Assembly: GCF_037975245.1 (NCBI RefSeq)
Contig: NC_092571.1
Coordinates: forward strand, 28,327,064 to 28,391,063
Direction of reading: 5' to 3'
DNA length: 64,000 nt
DNA from: Apostichopus japonicus
Taxonomy: Eukaryota; Echinodermata; Holothuroidea; Aspidochirotida; Stichopodidae
The notes beneath the pieces were generated by a model that saw nothing but the letters and a program-made list of their open reading frames with translations, was not told where the DNA came from and did no database searches. Position numbers and translations under genes: made by a program. Below are positions 12,775-23,527 of the stretch, in pieces; position 1 is the stretch's first letter, and the number at the start of each line of letters is the position of its first letter.

Positions 12775-12965
12775 ATGTTGTCAAGTTAACAAGTTAAAAT
12801 AAACTAAAACTGTTAGCAAACTGCTTATCCACTAGAGAGCCTGTGTAATAGAATGTGTAAAAGTAAGTTGGCCTGACGTGTCGATCCTAGCAGGATCTTC
12901 TTCAGAGGCTGAAAAAGATCCTGCTAGGATCGAAACGTCAGGCCAACTTACTTTTACACAAGTTA
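12775..12965. mobile_element. Inverted-repeat terminus with hammerhead-like core (Penelope-type candidate)
   Basis: A near-perfect palindrome centred at about 12910. GTAAAAGTAAGTTGGCCTGACG on one side is mirrored by CGTCAGGCCAACTTACTTTTAC on the other, around two opposed copies of GATCCTGCTAGGATC. Read on the minus strand, the outer half gives CTGAAGA, a stem GATCCT-GCT-AGGATC and GACAC followed by GTC. The plus-strand half gives CTGAAAA, the same stem and GAAACGTC. Together these match the conserved CUGANGA / stem II / GAAAC pieces of hammerhead ribozymes known from Penelope-like elements. The flank 12778-12860 is the reverse complement of 31800-31890. Confidence 0.6.
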
Positions 12966-13180
12966 TTAAGGTGTTTGTAAAAGTCAGCATTTAATTAATC
13001 GACGAAACGGGATTATTGGCAGCTATCGAGAGGGTAGACTTAAAATGTTGTCTAAGGTTATACATAATATACTAAGATTGACAGAATGTAGTCGTTTTAA
13101 TGTCATCATCAGGAAATAATTTGTGTTGCTCCAATCTGAATGGGCTCTTCAAATGATTCCATGAGTACTGTATTACTCTG
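12966..13180. other. 3' flank of the LRAT-domain gene
   Basis: About 200 bp between the hairpin repeat and the stop codon of the minus-strand gene. Probably its 3' untranslated region and end; no unambiguous AATAAA could be assigned. Confidence 0.4.
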
Positions 13181-16100
13181 TCAACTCTTAAAATATTTTA
13201 GGACTTTTGGAAGTAATGGCAGAACATCTCCTACTACTTCACCTTGAATGGAAAAGGCTTTGCCTATTTTACAAAATGTAGCCAGAGATTCACAATTATT
13301 ATTTGCAAGGTCATACACCTGACTAGAATTAAACAGCATATCATAAGCCCTTGCCACAACAACATCAGCAGGATCACTTTTCGGGTATTGAACACGTCTC
13401 ACACCACCCTTAGGGAACGAAACATCTTCACATTTTATACGAGAAGGAGGACCTGTCCAGTGGATCACTTTGATGTTTCCTTTTTCCTTTTCAGATATGT
13501 GTAAAAATATCGCATGATGATCATAGATCTTAGCACGACGGAAAACAATGTGGTCTCCATGTTGTAACTTATTGACATCTTTAACATCTTCATGCTTCAG
13601 CTCAGACAAATCCAGTTCACGCGGAATCTTGTACGAGAATTTTTTATTATCCCAGACTAGAGAAGCTTCTTTTGCAGATTCTGTTGTTGGAAACCATTCA
13701 GCTGCACAGTTGTTGCATAGAAGACTAACAATCGATTCATCACTGTGAGATTTAAGTTCTTTATAAGAGTTGTATCCACATACGCATGCAGGAAGTATGT
13801 CTTCTGATGGAATGAAGAAAGAAAAAACAGTTAATATTGACACAAAAATGGGAATCTAAATTTAGTATTAAAATCATACTCAACTGACATGGATGAAAAT
13901 AGCTTAAATAGAGAATCAATAAAAAACATTATCATCGATACATGTAAATCAAAATTTTGACCAAAACATCTCCTATAGAATGAGCCATATCCCCCCCCCC
14001 CCACCCCATCCCCACAACAACCTCTGACTGTTATTTGGTGGGATATGGTTCAGTCTGGATTTCTGTATCCAGCCAGGAAAGAATTGGACCTCTACTATAG
14101 TTGTATCATTCCTCTACCCCTACCCTTTTTTATATCAACCACGCAAAGTATATATTAGCAAGACCTAGATTTTATACTTATATAGAACTGATTTAAAGTC
14201 TAAAGGTGCCTCAGAATAAACCATTTAAGTTTACTTTTCTGGGGGAGGACTCCCATACCCCCTGTAGTCAGTTTCAATGACCAGAGTGCAGTCCCTCTCC
14301 TTTAACAAGATTAAGCCCCCTACCAAAATCAGTTGGGGGAACTTATAATTCCCCCCCCCCCCCCCATCACCTCTCATAATACCTTTTAAATTCTGTGCAT
14401 GCTACTTTTGAGTTGGACTGAAATATTTAAACAACATCACTTAAATAAGCAAGGATTTTCTGTATGAGAGTGCAATTCAAACTCAGACTAGAGTGCCTGT
14501 ATGTAAATATGGTGGTACTCGCTTGACTGGATCAGCTGCTATCAATTTATCTGCTTGACTGTATAAGGTTCTTCCAAAGTTACTAATGGGTTAGTACAGA
14601 ACATGCATGTCAGTGGATGTAGTCTAAAAGAAGATGGGACAGGTTTCATCATTTACTGCTTTTTTAAAGTTTTGCTCAGAATTTAAGAAGGGATTTGTAT
14701 TTGGCGAAAAAAAAGAGTCATCTAAGATATCATAACATCATTAGTTTGTGTTAACATGTCCTGCAGAATGAGGCTTTCAGTAAAATACAACGCATACCTT
14801 TACTTGATGCTCTGGCTTTAATGGATGATGGTAGACCTTCTGAGTGTAGAATCAAGTTTTTAACTCGGATCATTCCACGATTTTGCAATGCAAAGAGTAA
14901 TGCATTGATGGTCGAATCACTGTTGTCTTTGCCTTTATTAATCTTATCAATCAAATCAACCGCACTGTTTTGGGATTTTTGAATCTCTTGAACGTAACGA
15001 GCTTGCAGTCCAAGAAATATTGCAATCTCGTAGCAGTCTTGAACAGTCAGTTCTTCAGAAAGAAGATCCTTAACGTCATGCAAGGTCAAGGTAGTCTCCA
15101 CCGGACCATCTGAAAATGGAAAAAAAAAAAACATTTTTTTATTGAGTGACAACCAGGTGGTGAATTGCAAAATTTAGAAACATTACTTGTTCTCCTAGTT
15201 TTAATTCCTTGTCGATAAGACAAAAAAAAACAGAATGCAATGATGCATAGTGGTTTCGATGATGTAACATTCAGCTATTTTCTGCATGAATCTGATGCAA
15301 TGTATAGTGAGGGTGTACAACATACTTGATATTAGTCATACAGTGAAAAGCAGTGTGATGTGACAAACAATAAATTCACAATGACACAGGCTGTCCTGAA
15401 ATGACCATTGACCTCAACAACAAGCTTCTTGTACTTAATGTGATAGATACATCAACATACTAAATATGACATCAGTCCTTGTTGAAATATTGTGTAAGTC
15501 ATGGTTCCACAATCTGACCACTGGTGAACTCAAACGACCATTGACCTCCGCCCACAACATTAAGGCTTCTTGTACTCAATGTTCACGGTACAATTACATA
15601 CCAAATATGCGATCTGTCCAAGCTCCCCTTACCATATTATGTTTAGGAAGATGTGTTAGTGTGGAGAGACAGGTAAGAGGGGAGTGAAGTAAATGTTTGG
15701 CATTTGCTGACTTCAAATCACCTTTGACCTCCACCAAAAGCTAGTCTCCTTAAATTTAATATGGTACATCTACAAACCAAATATGAGATCTGTCCTTTCT
15801 TGCAATATCATGTTTACAAGGTTGTCACGATTTGACCTGTTGTCCCCAAATGACCTTTGATCTACACCAAAATTATTAGGCTTCCTGTACTCAATGTGGT
15901 TCATCTACACACTAAATATGAATTAGTCCAACCTTCCCTTCTTGAGATATCGTGTTTACAAGGTTTTCAAAATTTGACCTCCAGATGGTGACCCCAAATG
16001 ACCTTTGACCGCCACCAAAAACAATAGGCTTGTTGTACTCAATGGGTACGTCTAAACACTTAATATGAGGTCTGCCCATGCTTCCCTTCTTGAGATATCG

Positions 16101-18734
16101 GGTTTACAATGTTTTCACAATTTGACCACAAATGACCTTTGACCTCCACAGCAAACAATAGGGTTCCTGTACTCAGTGCGGCAAGCTTCCCTTCTTGAGC
16201 TATCATGTTAACAAGGTTTCCAAAATTTGACCCCTAGTGACCCTAAATGTTTTTTTGTCCTCCACAGAAAACAATAGGCTTCCTGTAATCAATGTGTTAC
16301 CTCTAGACACTACATATGAGGTTTGCCCAAGCTTCCTTTCTTGAGATATCGTGTTAAGTAGATTTTCACAATTTGACCCCTGGTGACCCCAAAGGACCTT
16401 TGACCTCCACAGAAAACAATAGGCTTCTTGCACTTAATGTGGTACATCTACACACCAAACATGAAGTTGGTCCAACTTTCCTTTCTTGAGATAACGTGTT
16501 TACAAACTGGGCGTCAAAACGCACACAAACACACACACACTTACTCCATAATGAATGCAAAGGAATACGAAATTCATCAAAACCAATAATTAAGAAAAAT
16601 TAGATTTATTAAATATATTTTTTCCCAACAATCTATTCAGGAGACAAGACTAGTGCAGCCATGCTGTGGTAGCTTACACAAAGCTGTTTAATCAAGGATC
16701 ACTTTACAAGCACGCACTTAGATAAATAATGTCTATAAACACAGGAAAGCGGTTACGATACGAAGCAGTGAAATGTTTGGAGCAGTAGACTTTGATATCA
16801 GACTGGAAAGTAGACTTCGATCTCTGTTGATTTCAAATAACCTTTGAAACCCAAAGAAAATGGTAGAAAATGAGAAGCCATATAGACAGTATCAAAATTA
16901 AATCATTAGCTTGCTTTAGCTATTTAAAGTGTTTATCAGCAAAGGCATCACATGTACACACACACACTAACACCAGCATTACATTGATTCGTCTTGCCTT
17001 ATTCAAGGATTAAAAAATCACCTGGAATATCTTTGCTCGGTTGATTAAACAATTTCGTTGCTTTATGTGATAATCTGTTCAATTTACAGAATTTAAGTGC
17101 CTCACAGAGCTCATCTATCCCCTTTTCTTCACCAATCGTGCCACTATCTTCCAACACTGACAGCAACTCCAGTCCCTTGTTGTTGGCTTGTTTCACCTGC
17201 TCCTTCTTCTTAGGTGGGAGGCTGAAGTACATTGCCATTTGACCTACTGCATCACCATCAAACTCATCGGCTAGATCAGTCTTAAAGCTTCCAAACCATC
17301 CTCCTTAAGCAAAAAGGCAAAGAGAAATGTACACATTGCCAATTAGGCTTCTTCGTGAGTTCCTGCTTGCAGGAGGATCTAATATACGTACATACTGTAC
17401 ATACACACATACATACATTGTACGGTAGTAAAAATGTATATAAGTGATAGTTCATACAAGGAATCGGTTAAGAGGACTGATTGGCAAAGGAAAAAGAAAG
17501 GTCCTTTAAAAAGAAAGGCTGGGGGGGGGGGTCATTTGGGGAGGGAACCTTTCTTCCAGATTTATTACACACCCAAGCAATATTGCATACAGTACTGTAC
17601 AATGGCACCACTTAAAATTGTATTACCTAAATGTAAATCAAAATGATAACAATGATGGCATAAATTTATATCTAGAAAATTAAGTACTTTTACACAAATA
17701 CAAATTTCTAACAACTCCCCATAAACCATTCCAATTCTATAGCCTTTCTCCCCAGAATAGGCATCCACCAACTCGTGGATACCCTTCTCCCCCTCCCCCC
17801 CCCCCCCCCCGCCGCTCCCTTTAAACAGAAAATGATATTTATAATTCTGACTACAGGTGTGGTACAAGATAGACATGAATTTAGAACACTATGCTATTGC
17901 GAAGAGATACTTAAAACACTTTACACATGACTGGAAATATTTAAAATTTACTCCTAAACTTACAGAAGAATAAATACAGTACAGTAGCTTCATTAGACTC
18001 AGGAGACCCCATCAAACCCTACCCCAAGGAAGAGAGCAGGGGGAAGATCCAGAAAAGAAGCAAAACAACAAATTGAAGAAAATAAGCTACTGTAGAATAC
18101 AATGGAATAGTGATGTAACTTTAAAATTTTGACTTCCCAGTTCAACATTTTGTTAGTTGCAGTTAAGATCTGAATTAATTGAGATACTGTATGATTAACT
18201 ACAATAGTTTCAGCAAATGTATAAATTTTAACTATGAGAATTTAATTCTATTCAACTAAAACTGGTTGCTTTCTAGGCACTTTCATTTATGACTCCCTTG
18301 AAAAATGTCTCCAATTACCTAAGTTGAAATTTGTAATGAATTCAAAGCAAAATATTGCCATCTTTTTTGCCAAGCTGATGAAGTTGTGATCATGTTATCT
18401 TTGCATGGCTGTAGCCTTTAAGATGTACAGAATGTAGATATACTACACAATTAGTGCAATTAAGCTGTTGCTTAACATAGCAACCATCTTTTAGCTGTTA
18501 TTTTAAATATTGGACAGCTCTACCTGTACATATGTTATGATCATGATGTGGATAAGGAATTTCAAGTATATACTCTACTGTTCTTCACAAATTGTTCTAA
18601 CCCTGAAAAATTGAATGACACTGTACAGTAAGTCACAGCACTGATACTGAGATATATATATGAGTAGTTGATAGCACTAACTGTACCCCCAAAACTGTAT
18701 ATGATATATTAGTACACATACCTTTAGAAGCCAT
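13181..18734 (-). CDS. Death-fold / LRAT-domain (NlpC/P60-type) protein, 4 exons, 409 aa
   Basis: Coding exons on the minus strand: 18734-18722, 17303-17022, 15109-14798, 13803-13181. All junctions are GT-AG with phase 1, total 1230 nt. The ATG at 18734 has a good context (A at -3, G at +4); an in-frame ATG at 18764 would add ten residues. Residues about 5-95 form a helical death-fold-like domain (GWFGSFKTDLADEF, then KFCKLNRLSHKATKLF), possibly DED-like. Residues about 104-190 form a second, death-domain-like unit (LTLHDVKDLLSEEL, CYEIAIFLGL, INALLFALQNRG). Cys209, 211, 232 and 235 could bind zinc. Residues about 284-390 are an LRAT/NlpC-P60-type thiol domain: HGDHIVFRR, YDHHAIFLHI with His298, VIHWTG with His317, and NNCESLATFCKIGKA with Cys373, the positions of the His-His-Cys set of LRAT and PLAAT/HRASLS enzymes. 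The C-terminal about 20 residues are hydrophobic (VVGDVLPLLPKVLKYF). Likely a lipid acyltransferase/phospholipase-type or thiol-hydrolase effector coupled to death-fold assembly. The families are recognised by motif; the role is inference. Confidence 0.85.
15390..16510. repeat. Degenerate tandem repeat, about 110-180 bp period, with TGACCTTTGACCT core
   Basis: Seven or eight diverged units lie in intron 2 of the LRAT-domain gene. Each runs roughly: AAATGACCTTTGACCTCCAC, AATAGGCTTCTTGTACTCAA, TGTGGTACATCTACACAC, a GATATCGTGTTTACAAGG block and an ATTTTGACC block. Cores occur at 15402, 15535, 15718, 15851, 15999, 16133 and 16394. Chance open frames on either strand of the array are repeat artefacts. 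The unit looks like a dispersed repeat family rather than a local invention. Confidence 0.85.
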
Positions 18735-19064
18735 CGTATATACTTGGTGACAGAGATTAACCATGCAAAGTTGTGTTTTTTCCAGGAAACTTCAACTGCT
18801 ACATTCACTGACTGTCCGATGTATTTGATATGAATGGAGTCACCATTTAGTTATGAAGAAGCCGCAGGATCAATCTGGAATAGCTGGTTTAAGAACAGAG
18901 TAATTGTTTCAAAATCTTATTAAAAGAGACACCAGGATACTGTACACAATCATGCATTGGTCTTATGACATTGAGGTAACTGTCATGAACAACATGCATG
19001 TGTACCCAAACAGTTCTAAGAAAAACCTTATTGGGAGATACGGCTTCATGCAGGTTTGATTTGA

Positions 19065-19860
19065 TTTGTTTGTTTTATCACGTTAACATTGTGAAAGGAA
19101 GTCTTCTAAAAAGACTATATTGGTTTAATTAACAAAGTACTGTAGAAGACTCCCTGAAAAAGGAAAAGAAAAAGAAAATGAAATAAAAAATATTATAGTT
19201 CACAAAAAATCAATAGTAGTATGATATTTGAATTAATAAGATGCAATGATTTCTTTCATTAAATATTTTCGATCTTTTTGATAATTTATTTTTGTTCATT
19301 TCTGTTATAGAATTCCAAGTTCTTATAGCACGATTTCTTAAGCTTAACATTCCTATTGAAGTATTCGTTGTGTAATAATGCGCATTATCGGCGTATCTTT
19401 TATTGTGATAATGTAAATCCCTATTACTAATAAGGTAATTCTGAAATGCATTATAGGCATGCAGTAGTCCATTCCACGCCTTATAAGTGAAGGTGGCAAT
19501 ATTTACACGAATTATGTCATTAACTTTCAATAAATTAAGATTCTTAAATATATGGCTGGTGTGATCACGAGGAACAGCACGTGATATTTGTCGGATTGCC
19601 TTCTTTTGTAGTATAATAAGTGAATTGCGATTAGTTTTATACGTGCCAGACCAAATAATAGAACAATAAGAAATATGTGGTACTAGCTACCAGGGTTTGA
19701 TAAAGTGTCTTTAAAATGTGTTGTGGCAAGAAGTGTTTTAATTTGGATAGAATCCCTGCATTTTTAGCAACTTTGTTGCAGACTGTTGAAATGTGAGCAC
19801 ACCAGGAAAGGTTGTGATCAATCTGGACCCCTAAGAACTTAGTAGTGTTAATCATGGTAT
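19065..19860 (-). mobile_element. LINE fragment, 3' half of reverse-transcriptase ORF and 3' tail
   Basis: On the minus strand the reading starts with TKFLGVQIDHNLSW (19849-19806) and LKHFLPQHILKTLYQTL, standard C-terminal reverse-transcriptase motifs of CR1/L2/jockey-like LINEs. A frameshift near 19660 follows, then IIWSGTYKTNRNSL, ILQKKAIRQI and LLKVNDIIRVNIATF, and a final region to about 19210. It ends with a conserved 3' UTR (AGAAGACTTCCTTTCAC) and a (CAAAT)n-like tail at 19065-19075. The same 3' end without coding sequence recurs at 45485-45592. The copy is 5'-truncated and frameshifted. Confidence 0.85.
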
Positions 19861-21149
19861 ATAATCAGGTTTATAATCATGAACTTTCAAATACAGGGCT
19901 GAAAACAAAACTGGTACAAGTCTAGATATGACATCAGGAATATATTTGCTTGACAACAAGTTTAACCACTTGCGTATTTTAGACTACTGAAACTACCATA
20001 TTCTTGAAGTCATATATTGTAGAGATTACCTAGGCTAATGATATTAGCTTACTTATGGTACGTAAGCTGCCAACAGTAGAATACATACCGCGCAATTCAC
20101 TTGAGAGAAGATTTCCAGCCACACAAGGCTCAGGTACTTTGCACAGAGTTATAACCACAATTAACTCATGTCGTACTTCTGAATACACCCGATATCATGA
20201 TTTTCGAATACAACTTCAACCACAAATGAACTTTGTCTCCTGATGATCATTGCGCAAATAGGGGGAAGTCCCGTCAAACACTCTAAGGAACGCCAAGTTC
20301 TTACTTTACAAGTAGAAAATACATATACTATAAGGAAATGTGTAGTTTTGAAAGTGGCGGACGGGTCGCGATTTTTCCCCCAAACAGGTTTGCAACTACG
20401 CGAATAATCAAGGCTTAATTTACAAAAAAATTCTCTTCAATTATATGTATCTCCATTGGGGTAGATCCAATATAGAGGAAGCTACTGAATAAACATCGTT
20501 CTTATAGAACCGGTATAACTTCGTTGCAACGAATGGATTTTGGTAACCTCGAAGGTGATGTGCAGCGTAACTTATCCGATCAATCATGAGCGACTATTTA
20601 CACATACTTGCAAACTGGTTTGGAGAGAAAAACCGCGGCTGGGTCACACACGGAAACCCGGTGAAAACAGCCAAGATATGCTTATAATCAACTTCCGTCA
20701 GAATCAGCGTGACTTCATAATGTTCTAATAACGTAATGCAATCAGCTTGAAAGTCTGACAATTATTCTGAGAACGAAATTTTGTTGAAAGGATGGGGACC
20801 CTCTTTCCGGGTTGGGGCGGTTAATGGGGCGGTTAATGGGTTATTGGTGAAACACCAGAAGTGATTATAACCTTGTACAACTTGTATTGTACATATCGTC
20901 GATATGTAAAATAATTTTTGCTACCATAGTCATGAACATTTTTGGGAATTGGGACAACATCTCTCTAGCTGGGCGTCATTCTCTAAACAAATGAAACAAC
21001 AACAAAAAGGAGACAAAAGCCTTGGTTATTTCACTTGCAATGTGATATGTATCTCATTGTGTTTCCTATGTGTTTCAAGTATCTGAAAAGGGATGCATAA
21101 AAAATACAGCTGTATCAAAAGTAGTAAGCTGAGTTATGGCACTGATACA
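19861..21149. other. Intergenic sequence, no gene recognised
   Basis: No coding frame or RNA gene supported. A short repeated GGGGCGGTTAATG occurs twice at 20815-20840. Nothing else stands out. Confidence 0.5.
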
Positions 21150-21480
21150 GGGCAATAATAATAGTAATAATGTTGTAGATTTATAAAGCGCAGACATATC
21201 CAACGATAACTTCGGCGCTCAAGGCGCATCACAATATTACCCTGGTCAACGATAACCTGTCAAACATATAGAGACAATCCCTCCACAGGGCAGCAGCTAA
21301 ACAGCGCCCAGTTGACAGTTTATCTCACAGGTACCCATTTATACACCTGGGTGAAGAGAGGCAATGGAGATAAAGTGCCTTGCCCAAGAACACGACGCAA
21401 TGAACTGGATGTAATAAACATCACATAAAACTGGTCTCAACGTAATATGGCAATGAATGTTCCAGGTGCAGATCGAAACC
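21150..21480 (-). mobile_element. tRNA-derived SINE, older or head-damaged copy
   Basis: Shares a body with the SINE at 25985-26285: TATAAAGCGCAGACATATC, TACCCTGGTCAACGATAACC, CAGGTACCCATTTATACACC, GGGTGAAGAGAGGCAATGGA and GTGCCTTGCCCAAG, in the same order. The 3' tail is an (AAT)n-like run at about 21155-21172. The tRNA-like head expected near 21420-21480 is diverged; only a partial B-box-like GATCGAAACCC (21472-21482, complement) remains. Confidence 0.7.
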
Positions 21481-21554
21481 CATCCTTCCTAAATTTAAAT
21501 GAGATTAATTAGGATCATGTCTACAATGTATCTATATACATATAGGCCTATATA

Positions 21555-22240
<686 letters not shown>

Positions 22241-22241
<1 letters not shown>

Positions 22242-23527
22242 CTTACTGGTTTCAAACCTCTGGAATATCAGTTGAATGTCCAGTCGGTTATAGCGATCGA
22301 ATTATAGAGTAAGAAGCCCAGGTGCACATTCCAGTGGAGGGCTGGAAGTTTTTTGTCACTGCCCTGGAATATACCGTTTCATATAAACATGTATAAAACT
22401 ACCTTTTTTATTTGGTTTTCAGTGGTCCAACGAAACCATGTTATAAATAATCTTATGGCTCAAATGAACTTCTTCACCTATTAACTCATGTCCCTTATGC
22501 TTCTTGAATGATTCTTGAATCCAAGTCAATCCCTGGTTCCTTCATTGAGAGATTCATTCCAACCTATAATGACGGCAACCAAATGATGACTAATAGCCTT
22601 CATGCAATGACAAATATTTTCTCACAAAGAACCATAATAGTACTTCTTACTCTGATCTGAATTTCTTCACGTTTTCAAAACTTACTTCATTGCAATGTAT
22701 AAAGCTATTACATATTTTGTAATATAGAAACAAATATTCCATATCTCAAGATTTACAGTATGGTGGGAAATGAATTTTCAATTTAGTTTTTACAAAGTTG
22801 TGCAAATATTCTTTAACATCTTCTCAAAAGTCATCAAATGTACCATCTTCGCTTGCCACTGTAAAATGTCTCAATATAACATTAAATAACTAATTTTCCA
22901 TATTTCTTTATTTAATATATCCAATGGACTTTCAAACCACCCCCACCCCCCCCCCCCCCGCAAAAAAAAAAGATTAAAACTTGGTGACACACAGGATTTA
23001 TTGAAATATAATCACAAATGTTAAACTTCATATTTATAAGTTGTAGAATGACATGGAATGTTAATGAATTTATTAGCATTTCAGAAACCATGTTTTATAA
23101 TCCTTTGTGTAAATATAGGAATGGTACAAACCCTACATAGCCTCTCGGTCAAAACTATTTTTTTTTTCAAAACTATCTATAACCGGTGAATTTAAACGTA
23201 CTTAAATATGGAAGCTAAGACACATTTAGCGACGATGAGAGGTCATCAGTCAACCCTTATAAGTAGTTATTTTGTGAATTATTATAAGTAGGAAGACATC
23301 AATACAAGTTTTACAATCAAACGTCTTACGTTTAGTACTGTATGATGTGATATGATAAAAGAAAGCAGTTCATAAGTGTGGGTATCCTCACTGAAGAGAA
23401 ATTGGTCATAAATTATGGTGATTATCAACTTTTTTTTTAAAAGTTATTATAAAAGGAAATATGACTAGACTCTAAATGAGTTAATGAGACTGAACGTTCA
23501 GGTTGTGCTGATGATGATAGAGAGAGG
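22241..23527. other. Intergenic sequence and likely 3' UTR of SUMF2
   Basis: No coding frames recognised. On the minus strand AATAAA occurs at 23074-23069, about 455 bp past the SUMF2 stop codon, and could be its polyadenylation signal. The poly-C tract at 22940-22960 is simple sequence. Confidence 0.45.

Noticed and set aside
16203-16560. Minus-strand frames with repeated SLLFSVE-like peptides
   Set aside because: They follow the intronic tandem repeat and shift with it; not a protein repeat under selection as far as can be seen.
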